14,739 nt of DNA, taken from positions 12,111-26,849 of the forward strand of contig JAAVAF010000002.1 of NCBI GenBank assembly GCA_014804225.1, written 5' to 3'. How positions within the stretch are numbered: the stretch's first letter is position 1; every line of letters begins with the position of its first letter. Position numbers and translations under genes: made by a program. This stretch comes from Lachnospiraceae bacterium (GTDB lineage Bacteria; Bacillota; Clostridia; Lachnospirales; Lachnospiraceae). The notes beneath the pieces were generated by a model. That model was not told the DNA's origin and made no database searches. It saw only the letters and a program-made list of their open reading frames with translations. This document shows positions 6,538 through 13,981 of this stretch, piece after piece.

Positions 6538-6566
6538 TTGACAATTGTCAGACAATTTGATATATT
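6538..6566 (+). promoter_or_regulatory. Near-consensus promoter with nested palindromic operators
   Basis: TTGACA (6538-6543) and TATATT (6561-6566) have a 17-base spacer. TGACAATTGTCA (6539-6550) is a perfect 12-bp palindrome over the -35 box. TTGTCAGACAA (6545-6555) is a second, overlapping palindrome in the spacer; its complement TTGTCTGACAA resembles FadR-subfamily GntR operators. The predicted start is near 6573, immediately before the three-hairpin region. Confidence 0.7.
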
Positions 6567-6572
6567 GTATAC

Positions 6573-6700
6573 ATGTTCGTGACAACTCCATCACGAACAG
6601 ATCATGAAACTCTTTTTCAATATAGTGATCCTTAAGAAGAAAGTATCTTTCCGACAGTATTCTCCCCAGTATTTCTGTTGGATCGATACTTTCTTTGTGT
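6573..6700 (+). ncRNA. Candidate small RNA (or hflX 5' leader) with three hairpins
   Basis: No protein-coding frame is evident. Hairpin 1 pairs 6574-6582 with 6591-6599 (9 bp, loop CAACTCCA). Hairpin 2 pairs 6600-6604/6626-6630 and 6605-6609/6615-6619. Hairpin 3 pairs 6637-6647 with 6685-6695 (11 bp) and 6651-6657 with 6675-6681 (7 bp, one G-U), with a 17-base loop containing TTCTCCCC. The T-rich tail after hairpin 3 (TTTCTTTGTGTTT) could terminate. Loops 1 and 3 carry CTCC, complementary to Shine-Dalgarno sites. Loop 3 TTCTCC (6660-6665) complements GGAGAA at 6805-6810 in the hflX ribosome site. No known family is recognised. Confidence 0.5.
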
Positions 6701-6744
6701 TTGACGATATTTTACTTTAAAATCGTTTTTCTTTTCAATAAACA

Positions 6745-6773
6745 ATGAAAATGTGGTAAACTGTAACTATAGT
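6745..6773 (+). promoter_or_regulatory. Probable hflX promoter
   Basis: ATGAAA (6745-6750) and TATAGT (6768-6773) are 17 bases apart, with a predicted start near 6780, shortly before the hflX ribosome site. The -35 match is weaker than that of the upstream promoter at 6538. Confidence 0.5.
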
Positions 6774-6811
6774 ATCTAAATGGCAGATTTAGAAACAGTA
6801 TGGAGGAGAAA

Positions 6812-8080
6812 ATGGAGAGAGCGCTTATTGTGGGAGTTCATATTAATACAGACAGAAAAAGCAGCATGGCGTTTGCGCTTGCGATGGATGAAATGAACAG
6901 TCTTGTGAAAGCTTGTGATATGCAGCCTGTGGGAAGTATTGAGCAGAATATGGAGCACGCAAATACTGCGACTTATATCGGTGCCGGAAAGGTGGAGGAG
7001 GTGCGTGCCGCGGCTGCTGCGTTGGAGGCAGAGATCGTAGTGTTTGACAACGGACTTTCGCCGATACAGCTTAGAAATTTGCAAGAGGAGCTCGATTGTC
7101 CTGTCATTGACAGAACGACGCTGATTTTGGAGATTTTTTCGACAAGAGCGCAGACAAGAGAGGCAAAGCTTCAAGTGGAAGTGGCGCGCCTTCAGTATAT
7201 GCTGCCAAGACTTGTGGGACTCCACGCCGCGCTTTCCAGACAAGGTGGAACATCGGGTTCCATGAGCAGCAGAGGCGTCGGAGAAAAGAAACTGGAACTT
7301 GACAGAAGACGGTTGGAACAGCGGCTCACAAGCATGAAACGCGAGCTTGAGGAGATATCCGGCGAGCGCAGGACGCAGCGCAAGAAGCGGGCAGAGTCGG
7401 GCCTTCCGAGAGTAACGCTTGTCGGTTATACGAATGCTGGAAAATCGACAGTTATGAATATGTTGTTATCCGCATATGGGATCAAAGAGGAAAAACAGGT
7501 ATTGGAAAAAGATATGCTGTTTGCCACATTAGACACTACAGTGAGACGGATCGCGCCTCCGGAGCGGAATGCGTTTTTACTTTCCGATACTGTTGGATTT
7601 ATTTCAAATCTTCCGCATAGTCTTGTAAAGGCATTTCGGTCAACGCTTGAGGAGGTGAAGGAGGCGGATGTTCTGCTTCAGATTATCGACTATTCTGATG
7701 AAAATTATAGAGAACATATGAGCGTGACAGAAGATACACTGCGTGAACTTGGAGCAGGAAACATCCCGATGATTTATGTATTTAACAAGGCAGACCTTTG
7801 TGGAATGGGGGAGCTTGCTGCCGTTCAGGGAGAGGATAAGATTTATATGTCCGCGAAATCGCAGAATGGAATCGATGCGCTGCTCACGTTGATTTTCGGA
7901 AAGCTTTCGGGTGGATATCAGGACTGCAAGCTGCTGATACCGTACAAGCGTGGTGATATCGTTTCCTATCTGAATGACAATGCGGTCGTTTATGCGACAG
8001 CGTATCAGGAGCAGGGCGTTTATCTGGAGGCAAATATGACGGTTCGGGATGCAGGGAGATTTCGGGAATACCTGTTGTAA
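6812..8080 (+). CDS. hflX: GTPase HflX
   Basis: A 422-residue ribosome-associated GTPase that in other bacteria splits or rescues stalled 70S ribosomes under heat or antibiotic stress. The N-terminal HflX domain (with ATYIGAGKVEEV) leads to a coiled segment rich in Arg and Glu (about 150-195). The G domain has G1 GYTNAGKST at 205-213, G2 in FATLDTTVRR, G3 DTVGF, G4 NKAD at 325-328 and G5-like MSAKS. ATG 6812 is chosen because GGAGG (6802-6806) lies 5 bases upstream. An in-frame ATG at 6800 overlaps that site and has none of its own, so the alternative protein would be 426 residues. It may share a transcript with the hairpin region at 6573-6700. No terminator is visible downstream. Confidence 0.95.
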   Translation: MERALIVGVHINTDRKSSMAFALAMDEMNSLVKACDMQPVGSIEQNMEHANTATYIGAGKVEEVRAAAAALEAEIVVFDNGLSPIQLRNLQEELDCPVIDRTTLILEIFSTRAQTREAKLQVEVARLQYMLPRLVGLHAALSRQGGTSGSMSSRGVGEKKLELDRRRLEQRLTSMKRELEEISGERRTQRKKRAESGLPRVTLVGYTNAGKSTVMNMLLSAYGIKEEKQVLEKDMLFATLDTTVRRIAPPERNAFLLSDTVGFISNLPHSLVKAFRSTLEEVKEADVLLQIIDYSDENYREHMSVTEDTLRELGAGNIPMIYVFNKADLCGMGELAAVQGEDKIYMSAKSQNGIDALLTLIFGKLSGGYQDCKLLIPYKRGDIVSYLNDNAVVYATAYQEQGVYLEANMTVRDAGRFREYLL

Positions 8081-8090
8081 TATATTACCA

Positions 8091-8210
8091 TTGGCGAATG
8101 TTCACAATTTATCTATATTTTGAAAAGAAAAATATTATATAATAATAACAGATAGGGTACCTGCCCGAAAGGGCACAGACAGGTCATTATTGTGTGGTAA
8201 TGACGCTGTG
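8091..8210 (+). promoter_or_regulatory. Promoter region and hairpin leader of the DUF3810/DUF2974 operon
   Basis: Two overlapping promoter readings fit with 17-base spacers: TTGGCG (8091-8096)/TATATT (8114-8119) and TTGAAA (8120-8125)/TAATAA (8143-8148). Downstream, ACCTG 8159-8163 pairs with CAGGT 8180-8184 around CCC-GAAA-GGG (8164-8173, a GNRA tetraloop). GTCATTA 8183-8189 pairs with TAATGAC 8198-8204. CACAG 8174-8178 can pair with CTGTG 8206-8210. I recognise no riboswitch class. Confidence 0.45.
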
Positions 8211-8256
8211 ATTTACAAGAAACACGTTCGACAAAATGAAAGGTTAGTGTGAAAAG

Positions 8257-9438
8257 ATGAGCCGATTGAAAGGAAAGAAAGCGTTCTTTGCGGGAGGAGT
8301 GGCAGGCGTTCTCTTGCTAAATGCCGTATCGCGGAAAAGTACGGCGTTTAGTGACTGGTATGTGACTTACATATTTCCGCTCTGGTTGAATACATATGCA
8401 CGTCTTACAAGTCTAGTACCGTTTTCGGTGGGGGAAATCATGCTCGTGCTTGCAGTGCTTGTCACACTGTTTGGAGTAGCACTTTTGATTGTTAATTTGA
8501 TTAGAAAAAATAAATATAAGGGCATTTTAAAGCGTTTTGGAATTGCGTATGCGTGGATTGCGCTTGTGGTATGCTATATTATGACGCTGAACTGCTCGAT
8601 TCTATATCATACGTCGGATTTTTCTGAAAAGTATATGAAGCGTGGTACAACAAATCGACACGAAGATGCACTGCTTGTGGATTTTTCGGACGAGGCGGTT
8701 GTAAAGACGCGTACAGATGGCTATTCCCAGGAGGAGATCGCGCTGCTTCGCGATTTTATTGTAGAGCGCTGCAATACGCTTGCACAGGAGATTGCGCGCG
8801 ATGACAGCGGCAGGGCGTGTTATGACGGGGATCTTTTCGATGCAGCGGTTGATGCGATGAAAAAACTAGGTGGCGAGTACGAACAACTTTCCGGTTTTTA
8901 TGTTACCCCCAAATACCTTACTTGTTCGAAGTTTTTCAGCCAGCAATATATTATGGGATATTATTTTCCGTTTTCCCTTGAGGCGAATATCAATTCGGTA
9001 ATGTATATTACAAATGTGCCGTCTACTGTGTGTCATGAGCTTGCGCACACGAAAGGATTCATCAACGAAGATGATGCGAATATGATTGGATATCTTGCCT
9101 GCGTTCAGTCGGACGACGTGTTTTTGCAGTATTGCGGATATCTCAGTGTTTTGAATTATGTAAACAATGATTTTTATAATTCGATTCATAAAGATAAGGA
9201 ATTATATCAGTCGCATATACCTGTCAGTGATTTGGTGGCTAAAGACAACATATTTTTGACAAAGGAGGAATGGGAGTCAGTCGAAGAAAAGGCGGTTGTA
9301 AAAACGGAAACCGTGAAAAAGGCGTCGAATGCGTTTACGGAAACCGTGCTTGTCATGAATGGTGTTGAAGAGGGTATGCAGCAGTACAATAAGGTTGTGG
9401 AGCTTTTGCTTGCATATTATGATGGAATATTGTATTAG
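8257..9438 (+). CDS. DUF3810-family membrane protein with HELAH metalloprotease-like motif
   Basis: A 393-residue membrane protein of unknown function. Three hydrophobic segments lie near residues 9-24, 58-82 and 94-117. A large, presumably extracytoplasmic, domain follows. It carries HELAH at 260-264 (VCHELAHTKGFINEDDAN), the HExxH zinc-binding signature. E272 or nearby acids could supply a third ligand, as in gluzincins. DUF3810 proteins share this arrangement, but no activity is established to my knowledge, so a membrane-anchored peptidase is inference. The ribosome site is modest (AAAGG at 8240-8244, rather distant). It is followed after 21 bases by the DUF2974 gene, probably in one transcript. 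Confidence 0.8.
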   Translation: MSRLKGKKAFFAGGVAGVLLLNAVSRKSTAFSDWYVTYIFPLWLNTYARLTSLVPFSVGEIMLVLAVLVTLFGVALLIVNLIRKNKYKGILKRFGIAYAWIALVVCYIMTLNCSILYHTSDFSEKYMKRGTTNRHEDALLVDFSDEAVVKTRTDGYSQEEIALLRDFIVERCNTLAQEIARDDSGRACYDGDLFDAAVDAMKKLGGEYEQLSGFYVTPKYLTCSKFFSQQYIMGYYFPFSLEANINSVMYITNVPSTVCHELAHTKGFINEDDANMIGYLACVQSDDVFLQYCGYLSVLNYVNNDFYNSIHKDKELYQSHIPVSDLVAKDNIFLTKEEWESVEEKAVVKTETVKKASNAFTETVLVMNGVEEGMQQYNKVVELLLAYYDGILY

Positions 9439-9459
9439 GAAGGAGCGAGGAATATTAAG

Positions 9460-10620
9460 ATGGGAGATATCGTTTCATATGTCTATGAATATGGTGGTTT
9501 TACCTTTGCGGAAAAACCTTTTTGTGAAATCGACGGATTACTGCTTTCGCACTTTTCCTATTATATCTATACCGGAATCGTGCCGACAATCGAGGATTCG
9601 AGACCTGCGATAAAGTTAAGCGATGCAGCACAGAAAATGGATTGGAATAATTTTATTTCCGTCAAATGGGAACCGGAACGGAACAGAGAGCTATTTTACA
9701 AAACGGCATTTTCAAGAAGATATCGAAACATGGCGCTTAATTTTTTAGTAGAGGAGATTGACGAGGAGAAGGACATGCAGTTTTGTGCCGTCACGTTTCT
9801 GCTCGGAAACGGTGATGTATTTCTTTCGTTTCGCGGGACGGATGATGCGCTGATCGGTTGGCACGAGGACTTTAATATGGCGTATCGTACACCTGTGGAG
9901 GCGCAGATAAGGAGTACGGAATATGTCAATAAAGTCGTGGAATTGCTTGCGCGAAAACGAAATTTAAGACTGTATCTCGGCGGACACTCCAAGGGTGGTA
10001 ATCTTGCGGTTTATTCCGCGATGACGTGCAAAGACAGCATCAAGCCGCGCATTGGACGAATCTACAATATGGACGGTCCGGGATTTCGACCGGACTTTAT
10101 GGAAAAGCTAGATTATGACGGAATTAAAGATAAGATTTTAAAGATTGTGCCAAGCGAGTCTTTTGTCGGTCTTTTGATGGAAAACGGAACGGATTACGAA
10201 TTGATTGAGAGCAGTGAGATTGGTTTACAACAGCATGTATGCTTTTCGTGGAATGTGGTGGGCGATCGTTTTGAGCGCACCAAGGAGCAGGTACCGAAGC
10301 GAAAAGGGCTGTATGACAGAATCAACTATTGGATATACGCACTTGACAGAGAACGTGTCGGTGCGTTTCTTGACGCGCTTTTTAGCCTTGCGGAGATAAC
10401 CGAGGCGCGTACACTCACGGACCTTAAAGAAATCGGAACTGAACTGCCTAAGTTTATGCCGACTATGATGCAGGAATATTCCCGTATTGACAGCGATACA
10501 AAGCATGTATTTTGGGAAATCAGTCTGTTTATGGTGGAGGTGATGGCAGCCGATCAGCAGGAGCGGGTCAGAAGATGGAAAGCAATCGAAAAAATAAGAC
10601 AACGGTTAGAACATATGTAA
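9460..10620 (+). CDS. DUF2974-family alpha/beta-hydrolase-like protein
   Basis: A 386-residue protein with the nucleophile-elbow motif GGHSKGGN (174-181, candidate Ser177) of lipase-like alpha/beta hydrolases. VTFLLGNGDVFLSFRGTDD upstream resembles the oxyanion-hole strand of the lipase_3/DUF2974 group (Mbeg1-like). D205 in MDGPGF and H259 in QQHVCF are possible triad partners by position only. No signal peptide or membrane segment is evident, so it is probably cytoplasmic. Substrate unknown. GAGG at 9447-9450 lies 9 bases before the ATG, and the upstream gene ends 21 bases away, suggesting an operon with the DUF3810 gene. No hairpin terminator follows. Confidence 0.85.
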   Translation: MGDIVSYVYEYGGFTFAEKPFCEIDGLLLSHFSYYIYTGIVPTIEDSRPAIKLSDAAQKMDWNNFISVKWEPERNRELFYKTAFSRRYRNMALNFLVEEIDEEKDMQFCAVTFLLGNGDVFLSFRGTDDALIGWHEDFNMAYRTPVEAQIRSTEYVNKVVELLARKRNLRLYLGGHSKGGNLAVYSAMTCKDSIKPRIGRIYNMDGPGFRPDFMEKLDYDGIKDKILKIVPSESFVGLLMENGTDYELIESSEIGLQQHVCFSWNVVGDRFERTKEQVPKRKGLYDRINYWIYALDRERVGAFLDALFSLAEITEARTLTDLKEIGTELPKFMPTMMQEYSRIDSDTKHVFWEISLFMVEVMAADQQERVRRWKAIEKIRQRLEHM

Positions 10621-10641
10621 ACGGCTTTATGAAAGGGATTA

Positions 10642-10655
10642 TGTAAAAGCTTTCA
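10642..10655 (+). promoter_or_regulatory. cre-like/LacI-type operator upstream of the uxa promoter
   Basis: TGTAAAAGCTTTCA matches the Gram-positive catabolite-responsive element pattern TGNAANCGNTNNCA except for the central C. Extended to 10657 it is a 16-bp palindrome with one mismatched pair. It ends 20 bases before the -35 box. It could serve CcpA or a pathway-specific LacI-type regulator. Confidence 0.45.
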
Positions 10656-10675
10656 CAAAAAGTGGCGCAATATGG

Positions 10676-10704
10676 TTGACTTTCTTGTGGAAAAGATATA
10701 AAAT
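10676..10704 (+). promoter_or_regulatory. Promoter of the uxaB-uxaA-kdgK operon
   Basis: TTGACT (10676-10681) and TAAAAT (10699-10704) have a 17-base spacer. The predicted start near 10711 coincides with the palindrome at 10711-10724 and leaves a leader of about 240 bases. Confidence 0.7.
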
Positions 10705-10710
10705 TCAAAT

Positions 10711-10724
10711 TGTAAGTGCTTACA
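10711..10724 (+). promoter_or_regulatory. Palindromic operator at the uxa transcription start
   Basis: TGTAAGTGCTTACA has perfect 6-bp half-sites. It fits the cre pattern with one change at the central CG (TG). Its position on the predicted start is typical for repression by CcpA or a LacI-type hexuronate regulator such as KdgR. Its centre is about 68 bases from that of the upstream palindrome. Confidence 0.55.
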
Positions 10725-10918
10725 GTTTTTTCCTGTAAGAAAACAGATAGTTACTATTCAAACAGGAATTAGCATTTGATGTTAATTCCGTAAGAAAACG
10801 TATCGCAGCCAAGTTAAAATCCATCACCGAAGGTGATTATGCATTCAATAAGGCGACTCGCGAAGCGTGTCGACGTTTGATGGTTTTTACCTGTTACTGG
10901 AACGAAGTGAACAGTAAC
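10719..10918 (+). promoter_or_regulatory. Hairpin-rich 5' leader of the uxa operon
   Basis: No convincing gene lies in 10621-10950. The transcribed part holds a series of stems: 10719-10725/10733-10739 (7 bp), 10765-10774/10780-10789 (10 bp, one G-U, loop TTTGA), a 12-bp arm 10815-10826/10878-10889 with one mismatch, 10854-10861/10865-10872 (GAA loop, one mismatch) and 10893-10899/10912-10918 (7 bp). ATCACC 10823-10828 can instead pair with GGTGAT 10832-10837, disrupting the outer 12-bp arm, whose right half ends in TTTTT. GTAAGAAAAC occurs twice (10735-10744, 10790-10799). It is either a regulatory leader or inserted repeat sequence; I recognise no family. Confidence 0.45.
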
Positions 10919-10950
10919 TACGAAAGATTTTAAGGATAGGAGATAACAAT

Positions 10951-12414
10951 ATGGAATTATTAAACGCAGCAAAGACCGGAAAAAAAGCAAGACCAATTAA
11001 AGTTCTTCAGTTCGGCGAAGGAAATTTCCTACGTGCATTTGTTGACTATTTTATCGACAAGGCAAATGAAGCCGGCAAATTCGACGGTGATATCGTTTTG
11101 GTAAAACCGATTGACGGCCCCGGAATCCTCAATATGTTCCACGATCAGGACTGCCAGTACACTGTATGCTTAAGAGGCATTGTTGACGGCGAACCGAATG
11201 TGGAAAAGAGAGTGATCACGAGCGTTGCCGATGTCGTAGATGCTTATGAAGAATACGAAAAGTACAGCGAATATGCGAAGTTGGATTCCCTTAGATATAT
11301 TGTTTCTAATACAACAGAGGCAGGAATTGTATTTGATGAGAAGGACAAGTTTGAGTTAGACCCGCCTAATACATATCCCGGAAAACTCTGTAAGTTCCTT
11401 TACACAAGATATAAACATTTTAATGGAGCAGCAGACAAGGGACTTGTAATGCTTCCTGTAGAGTTGATTGACGACAACGGCATTATGCTGAAAAAGTGCG
11501 TTGTTGATTTTGCGAAGCTCTGGAATTTAGAGGATGGATTTGTAAAATGGCTTGACGATGCGTGCGTATTTACATCAACATTGGTAGACCGTATCGTTAC
11601 GGGTTATCCGAGAGATGACGCGGAAGAGCTTTGGAAAGATTTTGGATATCGCGATAATATCGTGGTTACTGCTGAGCCGTTTGGACTTTGGGTTATCGAG
11701 AGTGCAAAGGATATCAGCAAGGAATTTCCGCTTCCCGACGCAGGATGCCCTGTTATCTTTACAGACAATCAGAAGCCGTACAAGCAGAGAAAGGTTCGTA
11801 TCTTAAACGGTGCACATACATCATTTGTTCTCGCTTCTTATCTTGCGGGAAATGACTATGTAAGAGAATCAATGGAGGACGAGCTGATTGGTAACTTTAT
11901 GCATAAGACAATTTATGATGAAGTTATCCCGACACTGGATCTTCCGAAGCAGGATTTACTTGATTTTGCAGAGGCAGTAGACGGCAGATTTAAGAATCCG
12001 TACATCAAGCATGCGTTACTTTCCATCTCACTCAATTCCGTATCGAAGTGGAGAGCAAGATGTATGCCGTCATTACTGGTATATGTTGAGAGAAAGGGTG
12101 AGCTGCCAAAGCACCTTACATTCTCTATCGCAGCGCTCATGGCATTCTACACAGGCAGCGAAATCCGTGAGAAAGCTCTGATCGGACACAGAGACGGACA
12201 GGAATACAATATTATGGATGATAAGGCAGTACTCGAGTTCTTTGCGGCAAACAGCGCAAAACCGTCCGCAGAGTTTGTAAACGCTTATCTTGGCAACACA
12301 GACTTCCACGGTCAGGATTTGACAAAGGTGGCAGGTCTTGCAGATGCAGTGACAGCTTATCTTGAGGATATCAGAACGCTTGGCATGAGAAAGGCAATCG
12401 AAAAGAATTTTTAG
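10951..12414 (+). CDS. uxaB: Tagaturonate reductase (altronate oxidoreductase)
   Basis: A 487-residue cytoplasmic NADH-dependent enzyme reducing D-tagaturonate to D-altronate in galacturonate breakdown (EC 1.1.1.58). It belongs to the mannitol dehydrogenase superfamily. The N-terminal nucleotide-binding strand-loop is VLQFGEGNFLRAF (18-30). The family catalytic triple K281-x4-N286-x2-H289 is present in KVRILNGAHT. Length is close to E. coli UxaB (483). The start is supported by AGGAGAT (10939-10945), 5 bases upstream of the ATG. It is the first gene of the operon, with the uxaA start 10 bases after its stop. Fructuronate reductase UxuB is a relative, but the QFGEGNFLRAFVD block and the uxaA neighbour favour UxaB. 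Codon use suggests strong expression. Confidence 0.93.
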   Translation: MELLNAAKTGKKARPIKVLQFGEGNFLRAFVDYFIDKANEAGKFDGDIVLVKPIDGPGILNMFHDQDCQYTVCLRGIVDGEPNVEKRVITSVADVVDAYEEYEKYSEYAKLDSLRYIVSNTTEAGIVFDEKDKFELDPPNTYPGKLCKFLYTRYKHFNGAADKGLVMLPVELIDDNGIMLKKCVVDFAKLWNLEDGFVKWLDDACVFTSTLVDRIVTGYPRDDAEELWKDFGYRDNIVVTAEPFGLWVIESAKDISKEFPLPDAGCPVIFTDNQKPYKQRKVRILNGAHTSFVLASYLAGNDYVRESMEDELIGNFMHKTIYDEVIPTLDLPKQDLLDFAEAVDGRFKNPYIKHALLSISLNSVSKWRARCMPSLLVYVERKGELPKHLTFSIAALMAFYTGSEIREKALIGHRDGQEYNIMDDKAVLEFFAANSAKPSAEFVNAYLGNTDFHGQDLTKVAGLADAVTAYLEDIRTLGMRKAIEKNF

Positions 12415-12424
12415 GGAGCAGAAT

Positions 12425-13906
12425 ATGGCAAATTTTATAAAAATCAATGAAAACGATAATGTGGCTGTGGCTCTGGATGTAATTCCAGAGAACACCACTG
12501 TCAATGTGGCAGGAACCGATGTCACCACAACAATGGAGATTCCGGCGGGACACAAGTTTGCGCTTGTCGATATGCCGGAGGCAACTCCCGTGATTAAGTA
12601 CGGTTTCCGTATTGGAAACACGACAGCCGCAGTAAAGAAGGGCGAGTGGATACACACGCACAATTTAAAGACAGGCTTGGGAGATTTGCTTGAATATACG
12701 TACGAGCCGAACTTTGCGGAGGAGAAATCTACAGAGGATGTTACCTTTATGGGATATAACCGCAAAAACGGCAAGGTTGGCGTCAGAAATGAAATTTGGA
12801 TTATTCCCACGGTTGGTTGTGTCAATAATGTGGCAAGCAAAATTGCGGAATTGTCTAAGGATCTTGTAAGAGAAAACATTGAAGCAGTTTGCGCATTCCC
12901 GCATCCTTATGGATGCTCGCAGATGGGCGACGATCAGGAGCATACAAGACAGATTCTTGCAAACCTTATCAATCACCCGAACGCAGGCGGTGTGCTTGTG
13001 TTGGGACTTGGCTGTGAGAACAGCAATATTGATGTGTTAAAGGGATATATGGGTGAGATTGACACGGACAGAGTGAAGTTCCTTGTATCACAGGAGAGCG
13101 ATGATGAAATCGCAGAAGGTGTTGAGATTGTAAAGGGACTTGCGGAGTACGCGTCGCAGTTTAAGCGTGAGCCAATTAGCGTGTCAAAGCTTATCGTCGG
13201 AATGAAGTGTGGCGGAAGCGATGGATTTTCGGGAATTACGGCAAATCCGACGGTTGGACGCTTCTCGGATATTTTGATCAGCAAAAAGGGTACAACCATT
13301 CTGACAGAAGTGCCTGAGATGTTTGGTGCTGAGACTATACTGATGAACCGTTGCGCGAATGAAGAACTGTTCAACAAGACAGTAGATTTGATCAACGATT
13401 TCAAGAATTACTTTAAGAGTCACAATCAGACAATTTACGAGAACCCTTCACCGGGAAATAAGAAGGGCGGTATCTCGACGCTTGAGGACAAGTCGCTTGG
13501 CTGTACACAGAAGTCGGGAAGCGCAATCGTAAAGGGCGTTTTGGCTTACGGTGAGATGGTGAGCACACCGGGACTTAATCTGCTCAGTGCACCCGGAAAT
13601 GATTTGGTGGCATCTACGGCTCTTGCGGCAAGCGGAGCGCATATTGTACTGTTTACCACGGGACGCGGTACGCCGTTTGCATGTCCTGTACCTACCATGA
13701 AGATTTCCAGCAACTCAAGACTTGCGGGCAAGAAAGACAATTGGATTGACTTTAATGCAGGCGTAGTCGCAGAGGGCGAGGATCTGGACGTGGCAGGAAA
13801 GAGATTATTTGATGAAGTTGTGGCTGTCGCTTCCGGAAAAGAAGTAAAGAGCGAGCAGGCAGGCTTCCATGACATGGCAATCTTTAAACAGGGCGTAACA
13901 CTGTAA
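12425..13906 (+). CDS. uxaA: Altronate dehydratase
   Basis: A 493-residue cytoplasmic dehydratase converting D-altronate to 2-keto-3-deoxy-D-gluconate (EC 4.2.1.7). The N-terminal SAF-type domain spans about 1-85. The large UxaA/GarD catalytic domain begins with GYNRKNGKVGVRNE at 110. Conserved Cys residues are visible at C164 (HPYGCSQ), C197 (GLGCENS) and C262 (MKCGGSDGFSG); the family needs Fe2+. Length equals full-size UxaA (about 495), so both halves are fused in one chain. A ribosome site GGGAG (12414-12418) overlaps the last base of the uxaB stop, so translation is probably coupled. Galactarate dehydratase GarD is similar, but the UxaB neighbour decides. Confidence 0.93.
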   Translation: MANFIKINENDNVAVALDVIPENTTVNVAGTDVTTTMEIPAGHKFALVDMPEATPVIKYGFRIGNTTAAVKKGEWIHTHNLKTGLGDLLEYTYEPNFAEEKSTEDVTFMGYNRKNGKVGVRNEIWIIPTVGCVNNVASKIAELSKDLVRENIEAVCAFPHPYGCSQMGDDQEHTRQILANLINHPNAGGVLVLGLGCENSNIDVLKGYMGEIDTDRVKFLVSQESDDEIAEGVEIVKGLAEYASQFKREPISVSKLIVGMKCGGSDGFSGITANPTVGRFSDILISKKGTTILTEVPEMFGAETILMNRCANEELFNKTVDLINDFKNYFKSHNQTIYENPSPGNKKGGISTLEDKSLGCTQKSGSAIVKGVLAYGEMVSTPGLNLLSAPGNDLVASTALAASGAHIVLFTTGRGTPFACPVPTMKISSNSRLAGKKDNWIDFNAGVVAEGEDLDVAGKRLFDEVVAVASGKEVKSEQAGFHDMAIFKQGVTL

Positions 13907-13981
13907 TCTTTTATGAAAAATGCAGTGTGTCAAATATAAAATTTTATAAAAATAAAAGAGATAAAACGGAGGATTATTATC

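Noticed and set aside
10839..10880. 13-codon leader peptide before uxaB
   Set aside because: The AAGGTG before it is too close to the ATG and is part of a hairpin; the peptide has no feature linking it to the pathway.
12073..12879. 268-codon open frame on the - strand across the uxaB-uxaA junction
   Set aside because: It is antisense to two strongly recognised genes, matches no family I know, and has no ribosome site context of note.
13935..13948. A/T palindrome TATAAAATTTTATA between uxaA and kdgK as an operator
   Set aside because: It is low-complexity A/T sequence and there is no -35 box at a fitting distance; chance is an adequate explanation.
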